A stretch of 64,000 nt of DNA from Tyzzerella sp. (lineage in GTDB: Bacteria; Bacillota; Clostridia; Lachnospirales; Lachnospiraceae), in contig JAFQDE010000015.1 in NCBI GenBank assembly GCA_017416155.1, forward strand, positions 86,004-150,003. The letters run 5' to 3'. Of the stretch, positions 25,259 through 34,300 are shown piece by piece; positions within the stretch are counted from its first letter, which is position 1; every line of letters begins with the position of its first letter. A model generated the notes under the pieces. The model ran no database searches, was not told the origin of the DNA, and saw only the letters and a program-made list of their open reading frames with translations. A program made the position numbers and the translations under genes.

Positions 25259-25880
25259 TATGGATCATGTAGTGGATGCAGGCTTCTTTGTACGTCTGGC
25301 AGCATACCTGATTGATCGTGTAATAGTTGGCGTCGCGCTTTGTGTTGTTGTTCGTTTTCCTTTTTGGATATCAACTTTATTCAGTCCAAACAATTTCTTG
25401 GTAAGAGAAGTGATATTTGATTATTCCATAAAAGATATGGTGATATATGTACTGGGTGTATTGTATTTTATCCTACTCACCTATAAAACAGGAATGACAT
25501 TAGGAAAGAAAATGTTACATATCAAAGTAGTGAGCGTGGAAGAAAGAAAAATGACTTTGTTTGAGGTCATTTACAGAGAGACGATAGGAAGATTTTTGTC
25601 AGGTCTTATCTTATACGCAGGTTATCTTTTAATCGGAATTCAAAAAGAGAAAAGAGGACTGCATGATATGATGGCAGATACGAGAGTAGTGTACTGTCAC
25701 CGAAAGAGTGTGGAAGTGAAGACTCCGATTGAGTATCAACAGGTTTCACAAACATATACGGTAACTTCTTATATACCGTTACAGCAGGAAGACACCGCAG
25801 AAGAAGTAGACACTGCAGAAGAAGTAGAAACCGCGGAAGAAGTAGAAACCGTGGACAACATAGAGGAGGAATTATCATGA
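25248..25880 (+). CDS. RDD family membrane protein with repetitive acidic tail
   Basis: A 210-residue protein with an RDD domain (about 8-150) starting FFVRLAAYLIDR. It has three membrane segments (about 20-38, 62-80, 120-138) and the family-typical GMTLGKKMLHIKVV and RGLHDMMADTRVV stretches. RDD proteins are small, mostly uncharacterised membrane proteins, some linked to ion transport. The C-terminal 30 residues are a cytoplasmic acidic tail with three tandem [D/E]TAEEV hexapeptides and a diverged fourth, encoded by 18-bp repeats. It sits between sppA (11-nt overlap) and the esterase (ATGA overlap). Confidence 0.82.
   Translation: MQNNMDHVVDAGFFVRLAAYLIDRVIVGVALCVVVRFPFWISTLFSPNNFLVREVIFDYSIKDMVIYVLGVLYFILLTYKTGMTLGKKMLHIKVVSVEERKMTLFEVIYRETIGRFLSGLILYAGYLLIGIQKEKRGLHDMMADTRVVYCHRKSVEVKTPIEYQQVSQTYTVTSYIPLQQEDTAEEVDTAEEVETAEEVETVDNIEEELS
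25791..25862 (+). repeat. Four tandem 18-bp repeats in the RDD gene
   Basis: Units start at 25791, 25809, 25827 and 25845. The first three are nearly identical (GA[CA]AC[CT]GC[AG]GAAGAAGTA) and encode [D/E]TAEEV; the fourth is diverged. Such units can change copy number by slippage without breaking the frame. Confidence 0.85.
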
Positions 25881-26716
25881 TTACGAAGAGATTTTACTTT
25901 AAAGAACATTTCCCAAAATTGGGTGAAAACGGATGTAATGCTTATATGGATTGTTATATCCCGTCAGCATTTCAAGATGCAGGAGAAGCATTTGCAAAGA
26001 AGAAATATCCTTGTATGATAGTGTGTCCGGGCGGAGGTTATGGGTTTACCAGTGATCGTGAGGCAGAAGGTGTTGCTCTGCAATTTGTGGCAGAGGGATA
26101 TCGAGCAGTTGTTGTTCGCTATTCTGTTGCACCGCACGTATTCCCACAGCATTTGAGAGAAATAGCAGGGGCAATGGAACTGATTTATCAGAATGCAAAA
26201 GAGTGGAATATTGATGTTAATAGAACTGCAATCATGGGATTTTCAGCCGGTGCACATTTGGCGGCTCAATATAGCAATCGTTATGACTGTCCGGAGGTTC
26301 GTGAAATTTTCCCTGAAAGCAAGCCGGTTCAGGCAAGTATTTTAAGCTATCCGGTTATTACAGATGACCCGCAATACAAGCATGCAGGATCTATTCAGAA
26401 TTATCTTGGATATGAACCGACCGAACAAAATGAAAAAGGATGTGCAAATGAGTGCGTGGTTTCAGAAAAAACTCCGCCGACATTCATCTGGCATACGGCT
26501 GAGGATAAAGCTGTTCCGGTACAGAACAGCCTTCTGTATGCTAAGGCACTCAGCGATTGTAAGGTGCCATTCGAAATGCATATCTATCCATTCGGTGAAC
26601 ATGGACTTTCTACAGTGGACGGTGTTGCTTATGTAGAAGAAAAACCACCTCATGTTGCAAGAGTGCGCAAATGGTTGGAAGATGTAAAAACATGGCTTAA
26701 GATGATAGGTGTATAG
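25877..26716 (+). CDS. Alpha/beta hydrolase, acetyl-esterase-like
   Basis: A 279-residue cytoplasmic hydrolase with no signal peptide. The predicted triad is Ser123 in the nucleophile elbow GFSAG, Asp210 (TAEDKAVP) and His242 (FGEHGLS). CPGGGYGFTSDREAEG near residue 52 is the oxyanion-hole region of the BD-FAE/acetyl-xylan-esterase-like group. It may remove acetyl groups from sugars or oligosaccharides, but no carbohydrate cluster is nearby, so the substrate is open. It shares a bidirectional terminator with the convergent TetR gene. Confidence 0.85.
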   Translation: MITKRFYFKEHFPKLGENGCNAYMDCYIPSAFQDAGEAFAKKKYPCMIVCPGGGYGFTSDREAEGVALQFVAEGYRAVVVRYSVAPHVFPQHLREIAGAMELIYQNAKEWNIDVNRTAIMGFSAGAHLAAQYSNRYDCPEVREIFPESKPVQASILSYPVITDDPQYKHAGSIQNYLGYEPTEQNEKGCANECVVSEKTPPTFIWHTAEDKAVPVQNSLLYAKALSDCKVPFEMHIYPFGEHGLSTVDGVAYVEEKPPHVARVRKWLEDVKTWLKMIGV

Positions 26717-26727
26717 ATAATATAGAA

Positions 26728-26758
26728 GAACCCTGCGAGTTTTCGCAGGGTTCAATTT
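26728..26758. terminator. Bidirectional terminator between esterase and TetR genes
   Basis: A perfect 11-bp GC-rich stem (26728-26738 with 26743-26753) and 4-nt loop, followed on the + strand by AATTTTA. The minus-strand side is followed by TTCTATATT. Confidence 0.75.
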
Positions 26759-27360
26759 TATATCAACACACCATCTAAATAATGAGAAATAGAACGTCTG
26801 ATATTTTTTTTCATATCTACTTTTCCATTCCGTAGTGCCCATTCAAAGGCATTTCCGATTACCAGCATACGAATATCCGTAACTACTTCCTCAATGGAAA
26901 GTTTCAGTTGAATTGCATTGGCAGCTACAGCCTTTTCCAAATATTGTTGCACGGTGACAATTGGATAAGGACGTTCTGTACGAATGTCGGGATTGAGGGC
27001 CTGGTTTCTTGTGTGATAATATCCGGCAATGAAGTCTACGCCGAGTACATCGCAATAGGATGCATAATTGAGATATACTTCTACAATCGCTTCTTTGGCA
27101 CTTTCTTTGTCAGCCGGGATTTCTAAAACTCCGGGGTCAATAGACGGTTGTTCTTCTAAATGATAAGAGAGCAAGTCATCTTTGGACTGAAAGTGGTGGT
27201 AAAAACTTCCGTTTGATACGCCTGCCACTTCACATATATTTTTTATAGAAAGATTTTCATATCCGTTTTTTTGTAAAATCTCTTTCGCGGCTTGGAAGAT
27301 TCGTTCTTTCGTTTCTTTTGATTTTTGTTGTTGTCTGGACAGTTTTATATCTGATTGCAT
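26758..27360 (-). CDS. TetR/AcrR family transcriptional regulator
   Basis: A 200-residue regulator. The N-terminal helix-turn-helix (about 15-62) has ERIFQAAKEILQKNGYENLS and VAGVSNGSFYHHFQSKDDLL. The C-terminal ligand domain is not assignable. It is transcribed divergently from the MoxR operon. A 16-bp palindrome, ACAGAG-N4-CTCTGT, lies between the two promoters and is the natural candidate for its operator. The effector and targets are unknown; autoregulation is likely from this layout. Confidence 0.9.
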   Translation of the reverse strand: MQSDIKLSRQQQKSKETKERIFQAAKEILQKNGYENLSIKNICEVAGVSNGSFYHHFQSKDDLLSYHLEEQPSIDPGVLEIPADKESAKEAIVEVYLNYASYCDVLGVDFIAGYYHTRNQALNPDIRTERPYPIVTVQQYLEKAVAANAIQLKLSIEEVVTDIRMLVIGNAFEWALRNGKVDMKKNIRRSISHYLDGVLI

Positions 27361-27392
27361 ATTCCCACATCCTTATAACATGTATTTTTTTT

Positions 27393-27421
27393 ATCATAGC
27401 ACAATGAAAAGAATAAAACAA
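27393..27421 (-). promoter_or_regulatory. Probable promoter of the TetR gene
   Basis: On the minus strand TTGTTT (27421-27416), a 17-nt spacer and TATGAT (27398-27393), 32 nt before the start. Confidence 0.5.
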
Positions 27422-27427
27422 GAAAAA

Positions 27428-27443
27428 ACAGAGCGCACTCTGT
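27428..27443. promoter_or_regulatory. Candidate TetR operator palindrome
   Basis: ACAGAG-CGCA-CTCTGT at 27428-27443: perfect 6-bp half-sites placed 6 bp upstream of the TetR -35 and 11 bp upstream of the MoxR-operon -35. The position is suited to regulate both. Confidence 0.55.
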
Positions 27444-27454
27444 AATGTCTGTTA

Positions 27455-27483
27455 TTGACTTTGCTATATGGGGACTATATAAT
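27455..27483 (+). promoter_or_regulatory. Promoter of the MoxR operon
   Basis: TTGACT (27455-27460), a 17-nt spacer and TATAAT (27478-27483), 39 nt before the start codon. Confidence 0.7.
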
Positions 27484-27522
27484 TCTATTATGACTTTTTA
27501 AAGAGGTTGGGAGGAGCAGAGA

Positions 27523-28467
27523 ATGCGACAGAAATTAAAAGAGAATATAGAAAAAGTAATTATCGGAAAGAGTGAAGTTATTGACTTAGTTTTAACTGCA
27601 TTTATTGCAGGAGGACATGTGCTTTTAGAGGACATGCCGGGAAGTGGAAAGACCATGCTTGCAAAGTCATTGGCGCGCTCACTTGATATGCCATATTCAC
27701 GAGTCCAGATGACACCGGATTTATTGCCGTCAGACGTAACGGGACTCAGTATTTATAATATGAAAACAGGAGAGTTTGAATTCCATGAGGGACCTGTATT
27801 TACCAAGATTTTGTTGGCAGATGAAATTAATCGTGCCACTCCAAGAGCACAGGCTAGTCTTCTTGAGTGTATGGAAGAAAAGCAGGTCACAGTAGATGGT
27901 GTAACAAGAAAATTGGAGGAGCCATTCTTTGTTATTGCAACACAGAACCCAATCGAGACATCAGGTACTTTTCCATTGCCGGAAGCACAGTTGGACCGTT
28001 TTATGATGCTGCTTAGCATGGGACCAATGGAAGCAGAACAAGAACGTATGATTTTGGAGCAGTATAGATTAAAAAATCCAATCGATGAACTCAAAGCTGT
28101 GGCGAGTGCAGAAGATATCATAGCGATGCAGAAGTCTTATCGTGAGGTATACATACATCCGGAACTGGTGGATTATTTACAAAAAATCTGTATGGCTACC
28201 CGCAAGCGCAAGGAAGTTAAGGTGGGCGTAAGTGTTCGTGGTACGTTGGCGTTTATGCGTGCTGTTCAAGCATATGCTTGCTTGCAAGGTAGGACATATG
28301 TGACACCTGAAGATATTAAAAAGCTTGCAGTTCCTGTATTGGCGCATCGTCTTGTATTAGAAGGAAACTATTATCTCAGAGATGCAGCGACGACACAAAT
28401 TGAAATGATTTTGAAAGAAACACCTGTACCTACGGAAGAGTGGGGCGACGTGAAAGGAACATTATGA
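27523..28467 (+). CDS. MoxR family AAA ATPase
   Basis: A 314-residue AAA+ ATPase with Walker A EDMPGSGKTMLAKSL near residue 36, Walker B LLADEINRATPRAQ near 103 and the sensor/arginine-finger region FPLPEAQLDRFM near 150. MoxR ATPases act as chaperone-like activators of partner proteins, usually encoded next door as DUF58/vWA proteins, which is the case here. The stop overlaps the true start of the DUF58 gene (ATGA at 28464-28467). Confidence 0.93.
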   Translation: MRQKLKENIEKVIIGKSEVIDLVLTAFIAGGHVLLEDMPGSGKTMLAKSLARSLDMPYSRVQMTPDLLPSDVTGLSIYNMKTGEFEFHEGPVFTKILLADEINRATPRAQASLLECMEEKQVTVDGVTRKLEEPFFVIATQNPIETSGTFPLPEAQLDRFMMLLSMGPMEAEQERMILEQYRLKNPIDELKAVASAEDIIAMQKSYREVYIHPELVDYLQKICMATRKRKEVKVGVSVRGTLAFMRAVQAYACLQGRTYVTPEDIKKLAVPVLAHRLVLEGNYYLRDAATTQIEMILKETPVPTEEWGDVKGTL

Positions 28468-29639
28468 CACTTATTTATTTAGGAATCGTGGCTTTGGTCT
28501 GCATCTATGTTACGACATTACTTTATCGCAGATTTTGGGATTACGGATTGACAGCGGAGGTTTTATTTTCTCAACATGAGGTTGAGGAGGGACAACGACT
28601 GTTTTTGAGAGAGAAAGTGGAAAATCGTAAATGGTTGCCACTACCTGTACTTATGGTTAAATTTGAGATGGACCGAAATATTAGGTGCGTGGATGGAATG
28701 AGTACAAGTATCACGGATAAGCAGTATCGTAGTGACTGGGTGGCTATGATGCCATATAAAAGGGTGACGCGTTCCATAGAAGTAGAGGGAACTCAAAGAG
28801 GTTACTATAGTATTGAGGAGGTTCGTCTCGCGTCAACAGACATCTTGTTTCGTGGTCGATTAAACCAACTGCTTTCCAATCGCACGAGGCTGTATGTGTA
28901 CCCATCCAGGTCTAAATTTTTTCGGTTACCTGAGATTTTCTGCCGAATGTACGGAGAATACCTGTTGAATCGACAGATACAAGAGGATTCCATGGAATTC
29001 ATGGGGATTCGCGATTATGTTCAGACTGATTCAATGCGTAAGATTAATTGGAAGGCATCGGCACGTACAGGAAGTCTTAAGGTGAATCAATATCATGACA
29101 GCACCAGTCAGAGACTTACTATTTTTCTGAATGTATCTCAGACGGGAATACTGCGTTATTATGATTTGATAGAAGAATCCATCAGAATTTGTCGTAATTT
29201 TCTCGAAGAGTTCGTGCATAAAGGAATTCCGGTGCGTATTGTAAGCAATGGTGTAGACAAATTGACAGGGCAAGAGATATTTATTCGAGAGGGAGCAGGA
29301 CTTTCGCATATTGACGCGTGTCTGAAGGAGTTGGCAAGAATGGACATTCATGCACCATCTCGTAATATGGCAGAACTGATCCGGGAGCAGAGTTTGCAGA
29401 AATCAAATCACGCTTCTCGCGGGGAAGTATCGCTTCTCATTTCCGCGGAGCAAGGTGCGGAATTGGGAGATGCATATATGGATTTCGTCGGAGAAGATGG
29501 TAGCGCCAATTGGCTGATACCGATTCACGAGTCCATGAAGGGATATTTGACAGAGCATGTCAGTGATACGACGTTGCGCGGAAATAGTGGTAATTATATA
29601 CATACGGAGTATCTTGTGATGGAGGAATTGGGACAATGA
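28464..29639 (+). CDS. DUF58 domain-containing protein
   Basis: A 391-residue protein starting MTLIYLGIVALVC. I prefer ATG 28464 to a frame-extending codon at 28440 because it has GAAAGGAAC upstream and the ATGA coupling with the MoxR stop. One N-terminal membrane segment (about 4-22) is followed by a beta-rich region and the DUF58 core near residue 190 (FMGIRDYVQTDSMRKINWKA). DUF58 proteins are usual clients of MoxR ATPases in putative envelope or peptide-processing assemblies. It overlaps the next gene by 4 nt. Confidence 0.85.
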   Translation: MTLIYLGIVALVCIYVTTLLYRRFWDYGLTAEVLFSQHEVEEGQRLFLREKVENRKWLPLPVLMVKFEMDRNIRCVDGMSTSITDKQYRSDWVAMMPYKRVTRSIEVEGTQRGYYSIEEVRLASTDILFRGRLNQLLSNRTRLYVYPSRSKFFRLPEIFCRMYGEYLLNRQIQEDSMEFMGIRDYVQTDSMRKINWKASARTGSLKVNQYHDSTSQRLTIFLNVSQTGILRYYDLIEESIRICRNFLEEFVHKGIPVRIVSNGVDKLTGQEIFIREGAGLSHIDACLKELARMDIHAPSRNMAELIREQSLQKSNHASRGEVSLLISAEQGAELGDAYMDFVGEDGSANWLIPIHESMKGYLTEHVSDTTLRGNSGNYIHTEYLVMEELGQ

Positions 29640-30850
29640 AGCATTTCATTAAAATTTTAACATATATGATTGTCAGCGCCACCATCATGTTACTTTTTTT
29701 AAAAACATTTGATTCGCCATGGGAATTTGCAGGATATATCGTAATAACAATGTTACTTTCCATGTTGCTTTATTTTCTTCGCAACAAAACAGAATCATTT
29801 TGGCTATTCTTAGGAAGTCATTTGGTCTTGCTTTTGGGAGGAATTTTTCTGATAGCAATTGTCAGCGATTATAAATGGTATATTGCAATATGGAGTTTTT
29901 GGGTTTTATATTCTGCAATTTTAAGACTTGTTCCGGCAGCTGAGAACTTAGATGAGCCATGCCTTGCATATGTGTTAGTAAGTGCAATCGTGTATTTTGG
30001 TACTGGCGCTTTCGAAGTGGGAAGTGTTGCAGAACTTTTGAGCTTGATAGGTACCGTGCTTCTGCTATTGCTACACTTATTGTATGGAAATCTAGAGGCT
30101 ATGGATGAATTCATTTATATCGGTAGTTTTTCAAACAAGGTGGATGAACAGGGTGTCAGCGCATTAAATAGACGAATTTCACTTTGCTATACGGGGGCGT
30201 TGGGAGTACTTTTGGCGATAGCCGGTTTGTTTCGTATAGATGGTTTGTGGCGAACTGTTTCAGGATGGATTCGTATTTTTATCCGTTTTTTGGCAAGTCT
30301 TATTCCGTTAGGAGAACAGATGCCACCGGAAGAGGAAGCCGAGGCAGAAAAGGAGATGTCTGAAATACTTCAACAGACGATGCCGGAGCATGAGATACCG
30401 GCATGGAGACAGTTGTTGCAAGAAATCTTTCGAGGTATCATAACATTCGTGATTGTAGCAATTATCATAGCCATCATTATCTACGCGATGATTTATGTGT
30501 ATCGTCATTTCTACAATAAAAAGAATCGCGAAGAAGGAGATAAAGTGATAGAATCACTCTCTTTTGGTAAGGAGATTACAGAGGAAAAGAAAACTAGATT
30601 TTTTGAGAGAACCGAGAAACATGCTGCAAAACGTATTCGCAGAATATACAAAAAAAGATTAAAACGGGCAGGTGCAAAGAATATATCTTCTTTTTGGTAT
30701 ATGGCACCGGATGAACAGGTAAAGATTTTACGCAAGCAGGGAGTTCCGGAAGAAACCATAGACGAAATGAAGGATTTGTATGAAAAAGCACGATATGGTG
30801 CGGATTTGGTAACAGATGTGGAAGTAGAGCGTATGCGAACAATCACATAA
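29636..30850 (+). CDS. Multi-pass membrane protein with DUF4129-like C terminus
   Basis: A 404-residue protein with about seven membrane segments in residues 5-220 and another near 265-290. A basic C-terminal cytoplasmic region (about 300-404) contains AAKRIRRIYKKRLKRAGAK, resembling DUF4129. In related genomes the MoxR-DUF58-DUF4129 set is often followed by a large membrane transglutaminase; here the next gene is tex, so that partner is missing or fused elsewhere. The function is unknown; co-operation with MoxR/DUF58 is inferred from coupling. Confidence 0.7.
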   Translation: MKHFIKILTYMIVSATIMLLFLKTFDSPWEFAGYIVITMLLSMLLYFLRNKTESFWLFLGSHLVLLLGGIFLIAIVSDYKWYIAIWSFWVLYSAILRLVPAAENLDEPCLAYVLVSAIVYFGTGAFEVGSVAELLSLIGTVLLLLLHLLYGNLEAMDEFIYIGSFSNKVDEQGVSALNRRISLCYTGALGVLLAIAGLFRIDGLWRTVSGWIRIFIRFLASLIPLGEQMPPEEEAEAEKEMSEILQQTMPEHEIPAWRQLLQEIFRGIITFVIVAIIIAIIIYAMIYVYRHFYNKKNREEGDKVIESLSFGKEITEEKKTRFFERTEKHAAKRIRRIYKKRLKRAGAKNISSFWYMAPDEQVKILRKQGVPEETIDEMKDLYEKARYGADLVTDVEVERMRTIT

Positions 30851-30877
30851 CAAAGAAACAAGATTGAGGAAATTAGT

Positions 30878-33028
30878 ATGGACATTATTCAGAAATTGAC
30901 AGAAGAATTAGAAGTGAAGAAATGGCAGGTGGAAGCTGCCGTAGGACTGATCGACGAGGGGAATACGATACCGTTTATTTCCCGTTATCGTAAAGAAGTG
31001 ACGGGTTCTTTAAACGATGAACAGCTCCGTAAATTACATGAGAGATTACAGTATCTGCGTAACCTGGAGGAAAAGAAGGATCAGGTGCTTGCAACGATAG
31101 AAGAACAGGGGAATCTCACAGAAGAATTAAAAGCCCAGATTCTTGCCGCGGAGACATTGGTGATGGTAGAAGACTTATATCGTCCTTATCGTCCGAAGAG
31201 AAGAACGAGAGCGACAATTGCGAAAGAAAAAGGATTAGAACCACTAGCAGCGCTCATTATGCTTCAGCGATTGGAGATACCATTGGAACAAGCAGCAGCA
31301 GAATATATTTCAGAGGAAAAAGAAGTAGCTTCCGCAGAAGAGGCAATAGAGGGTGCAAAGGATATTATTGCAGAATCCATTTCCGATGAAGCGGACTATC
31401 GTATCTACATTCGTGAACTGACAACAAAACAGGGTAAAATTACTTCTGTTGCAAAGGATGAAGAGCAGCAGTCTGTATATGAGATGTACTACAACTTTGA
31501 AGAGCCGATTACGAAGTTGGCAGGCCATCGAGTGCTTGCGCTTAACCGTGGTGAGAAAGAGAAATTCTTGACTGTGAAGGTGGAGGCACCGGAAGAGAAA
31601 GTACTTCAATATCTCGAAAAACAGGTGCTTGTTTCAGATAACCAATATACGAAGCCGGTCCTTCAAGAAGTTATCGCAGATAGTTACAAGCGTCTTATTG
31701 CACCTGCAATTGAACGTGAGATTCGAAATGCCTTAACTGAAAAGGCAGAGGATGGAGCAATCGAAGTGTTTGGCAAGAACCTCGAGCAACTCCTGATGCA
31801 GCCGCCAATCGCGGGACAGACCGTGCTTGGCTGGGATCCGGCGTTCCGTACCGGTTGTAAGCTGGCAGTTGTAGATGCGACAGGAAAGGTGCTTGATACG
31901 ACAGTCATCTATCCGACAGCTCCGACGACAGAGCAGAAGATTGTAGCGGCAAAAGAGACATTGAAGAAATTGATTCGCAAATACAATATTACGCTGTTCT
32001 CAGTCGGCAATGGAACTGCATCCCGTGAATCAGAGCAGATTATCGTAGAACTTTTCAAGGAGATTCCGGAGAAAGTACAATATATTATCACGAATGAGGC
32101 AGGGGCTTCGGTATACTCTGCAAGTAAGCTTGCAACGGAAGAATTCCCGAACTTTGATGTTGGACAGAGAAGTGCAGCGTCTATCGCAAGAAGACTCCAG
32201 GACCCACTTGCAGAACTTGTTAAGATTGATCCGAAATCCATCGGTGTCGGTCAGTATCAGCACGATATGAATCAGAAGAAACTGAGCGAGGCTCTTTCTG
32301 GAGTAGTAGAGGATTGTGTAAATAAGGTTGGCGTGGATCTTAACACAGCATCGGCACCACTCCTTGCATACATTTCCGGTATTTCCGGAACCTTAGCGAA
32401 GAACATCGTGGCATACCGCGAGGAGAATGGTACATTTACAGACCGCAAGGAACTTTTGAAGGTTGCAAAACTTGGACCAAAAGCTTACGAGCAGTGTGCA
32501 GGTTTCATGCGTATTCAAGGTGGCAAAAATCCATTGGATGGAACGAGTGTGCATCCGGAAAGCTATGAAGCAGCAGAAAAGTTGTTGATGAAATTGGGTT
32601 ATACAACAGAAGATATCGCAGGCGGCAACTTGAGCGGATTATCTAAATCTGTGAAAGATTACAAGAAACTTGCCGAGGAGCTGGAAATCGGTGAGATTAC
32701 ACTTCGCGATATAGTAAAAGAGTTGGAAAAACCGGCGCGTGACCCACGTGATGAGATGCCAAAGCCAATCCTTAGAACAGATGTCTTGGAGATGAAGGAT
32801 TTGACGGAGGGCATGATTCTTAAAGGTACTGTCCGCAATGTCATTGACTTTGGTGTATTCGTGGATATTGGTGTACATCAGGATGGTCTCGTACACATTT
32901 CACAGATTACAGACAAGAAATTTATCAAGCATCCATTGGAAGTGGTAAGCGTCGGTGATATTGTGGAAGTGAAAGTTATGAGTGTGGATTTGCAGAAGAA
33001 GCGAATTCAGTTGACGATGAAACTCTAA
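30878..33028 (+). CDS. tex: Tex-family RNA-binding transcription accessory protein
   Basis: A 716-residue protein with the full Tex order: N-terminal helical region (ISRYRKEVTGSLNDEQLR near residue 28), YqgF/RNase H-like domain (LGWDPAFRTGCKLAVVD near 320), helix-hairpin-helix domains (LNTASAPLLAYISGISGTLA near 490) and a C-terminal S1 domain (about 645-716, GVFVDIGVHQDGLVHISQ). Tex interacts with nucleic acid and the transcription machinery and influences toxin or stress gene expression in several bacteria. It is 27 nt downstream of the DUF4129 gene and followed by the FMN riboswitch. Confidence 0.94.
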   Translation: MDIIQKLTEELEVKKWQVEAAVGLIDEGNTIPFISRYRKEVTGSLNDEQLRKLHERLQYLRNLEEKKDQVLATIEEQGNLTEELKAQILAAETLVMVEDLYRPYRPKRRTRATIAKEKGLEPLAALIMLQRLEIPLEQAAAEYISEEKEVASAEEAIEGAKDIIAESISDEADYRIYIRELTTKQGKITSVAKDEEQQSVYEMYYNFEEPITKLAGHRVLALNRGEKEKFLTVKVEAPEEKVLQYLEKQVLVSDNQYTKPVLQEVIADSYKRLIAPAIEREIRNALTEKAEDGAIEVFGKNLEQLLMQPPIAGQTVLGWDPAFRTGCKLAVVDATGKVLDTTVIYPTAPTTEQKIVAAKETLKKLIRKYNITLFSVGNGTASRESEQIIVELFKEIPEKVQYIITNEAGASVYSASKLATEEFPNFDVGQRSAASIARRLQDPLAELVKIDPKSIGVGQYQHDMNQKKLSEALSGVVEDCVNKVGVDLNTASAPLLAYISGISGTLAKNIVAYREENGTFTDRKELLKVAKLGPKAYEQCAGFMRIQGGKNPLDGTSVHPESYEAAEKLLMKLGYTTEDIAGGNLSGLSKSVKDYKKLAEELEIGEITLRDIVKELEKPARDPRDEMPKPILRTDVLEMKDLTEGMILKGTVRNVIDFGVFVDIGVHQDGLVHISQITDKKFIKHPLEVVSVGDIVEVKVMSVDLQKKRIQLTMKL

Positions 33029-33053
33029 AACTATATAATATATAAGATAAAAT

Positions 33054-33166
33054 AAAATCTTCGGGGCGGGGCGTGATTCCCCACCGGCGGTAAAGTCCGC
33101 GACCCGCGAAAGCGGTTGAACCGGTGTGATTCCGGTACCGACAGTTAAAGTCTGGATGGGAGGAGA
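33054..33166 (+). promoter_or_regulatory. FMN riboswitch (RFN element) controlling ribU
   Basis: The conserved RFN order is present: a GGGGCGGGGCGTGATTCC 5' block at 33063-33080, CCACCGGCGGTAAAGTC, CCGCGAAAGCGG, the TGATTCCGGTACCGACAGT block at 33127-33145, and the closing GGATGGGAGGAGA at 33154-33166. The closing strand contains the ribosome-binding site of ribU, with ATG at 33172. This suggests control of translation initiation by FMN, since no separate terminator hairpin fits in the gap. Confidence 0.95.
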
Positions 33167-33171
33167 AAGAT

Positions 33172-33768
33172 ATGAAGACAAAATTAGGAACAAGAGAAAT
33201 TGTAACAATAGGAATGTTAGGCGCAATCGCAGTGGTACTCATGTTATTTGAGATACCGTTGCCATTTGCGCCACCGTTTTATGAGATTGATTTCAGCGAA
33301 GTGCCGGTTCTTGTCGGCTGCTTTGCATTGGGACCGGTTGCGGGAATTCTCATTGAATTTGTGAAGATTCTGCTCAATCTTGTAATTAACGGAACTGCAA
33401 CAGCCGGAGTCGGAGAGCTTGCCAACTTCTGCATCGGATGCTCTTTCTGTATTCCGGCAGGAATCATTTATAAAAGAAAGAAAACAAAGAAGGGTGCAAT
33501 GATTGGCCTTATATCGGGAACACTGATTATGACGTTTCTGGGATGTTTTATCAATGCGTACATCATGCTTCCTACTTATGCGAAAGCTTTCAAGATTCCA
33601 ATTGAAGGATTAATTGAAATGGGTACTAAGGTGAATGCCTCAATTACGGATTTATTTACGTTTGTTATGTTTGCGGTTGTTCCATTTAATTTATTAAAAG
33701 GTGTACTGGTGTCTATTATTGTGATTTTGATTTACAAGAAAATCAGTCCGATTATCAAAAGACATTAG
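33172..33768 (+). CDS. ribU: Riboflavin ECF transporter S component
   Basis: A 198-residue membrane protein with about six membrane segments, the substrate-binding (S) subunit of an energy-coupling-factor transporter. Family features include AIAVVLMLFEIPLPF near residue 15 and the FSEVPVLVGCFALGPVAG region near 43. The FMN riboswitch directly upstream makes riboflavin the substrate with high confidence. The shared ECF ATPase and T subunits are not in this window, as expected for group II ECF systems. Confidence 0.93.
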   Translation: MKTKLGTREIVTIGMLGAIAVVLMLFEIPLPFAPPFYEIDFSEVPVLVGCFALGPVAGILIEFVKILLNLVINGTATAGVGELANFCIGCSFCIPAGIIYKRKKTKKGAMIGLISGTLIMTFLGCFINAYIMLPTYAKAFKIPIEGLIEMGTKVNASITDLFTFVMFAVVPFNLLKGVLVSIIVILIYKKISPIIKRH

Positions 33769-33781
33769 TTAGGAGATTGCT

Positions 33782-34288
33782 ATGTCAGTAAAGTTTCAAG
33801 TACAAATGACAGATAAATATATGTATGATTTTATGCTGTATCACAACTACACGCACGCGAGTGGGCTTATGAGTGCTATTGCCGGCGTACTTTGTTTCGC
33901 AGTGTTTTTAACCAAAATCAGTAATGGAGATATGCAGTCATCTATATTGTGGTTGATGTGTGCAATCTTAATGTTGGTTATCAATCCGCAGAACATGAAG
34001 GCTAGAGCGAAGACGCAAGTGAAGAACACACCAATGTTTCAAAAGCCTTTGGAATATGAGATTCATGAAGAGGGTATTACGGTCAGACAGGATGACCAGG
34101 AAGTGAAGAATACTTGGGAAGAATTCACGAAGGCAGTCAGCACTGGGAAAAGCATACTTTTATATATGGGACGAATTCGTGCAATTATTCTTCCGAAGGA
34201 GTGCATGGGTGAACAGTATGAGGAAGTGATGAAGATGATTCACACACATATGTCGCCGAAAAAGGTGAAGATTCGTCATATTCATTAG
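33782..34288 (+). CDS. YcxB-like membrane protein
   Basis: A 168-residue protein with two membrane segments (about 27-43 and 50-66) and a C-terminal cytoplasmic beta-rich domain (about 88-165). The pattern YEIHEEGITVRQDDQEVKNTWEEF matches the YcxB-type C-terminal domain. The function is unknown. It lies 13 nt after ribU and 12 nt before tsaE in one run of genes. Confidence 0.65.
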   Translation: MSVKFQVQMTDKYMYDFMLYHNYTHASGLMSAIAGVLCFAVFLTKISNGDMQSSILWLMCAILMLVINPQNMKARAKTQVKNTPMFQKPLEYEIHEEGITVRQDDQEVKNTWEEFTKAVSTGKSILLYMGRIRAIILPKECMGEQYEEVMKMIHTHMSPKKVKIRHIH

Positions 34289-34300
34289 AAGAGGTTAGAG

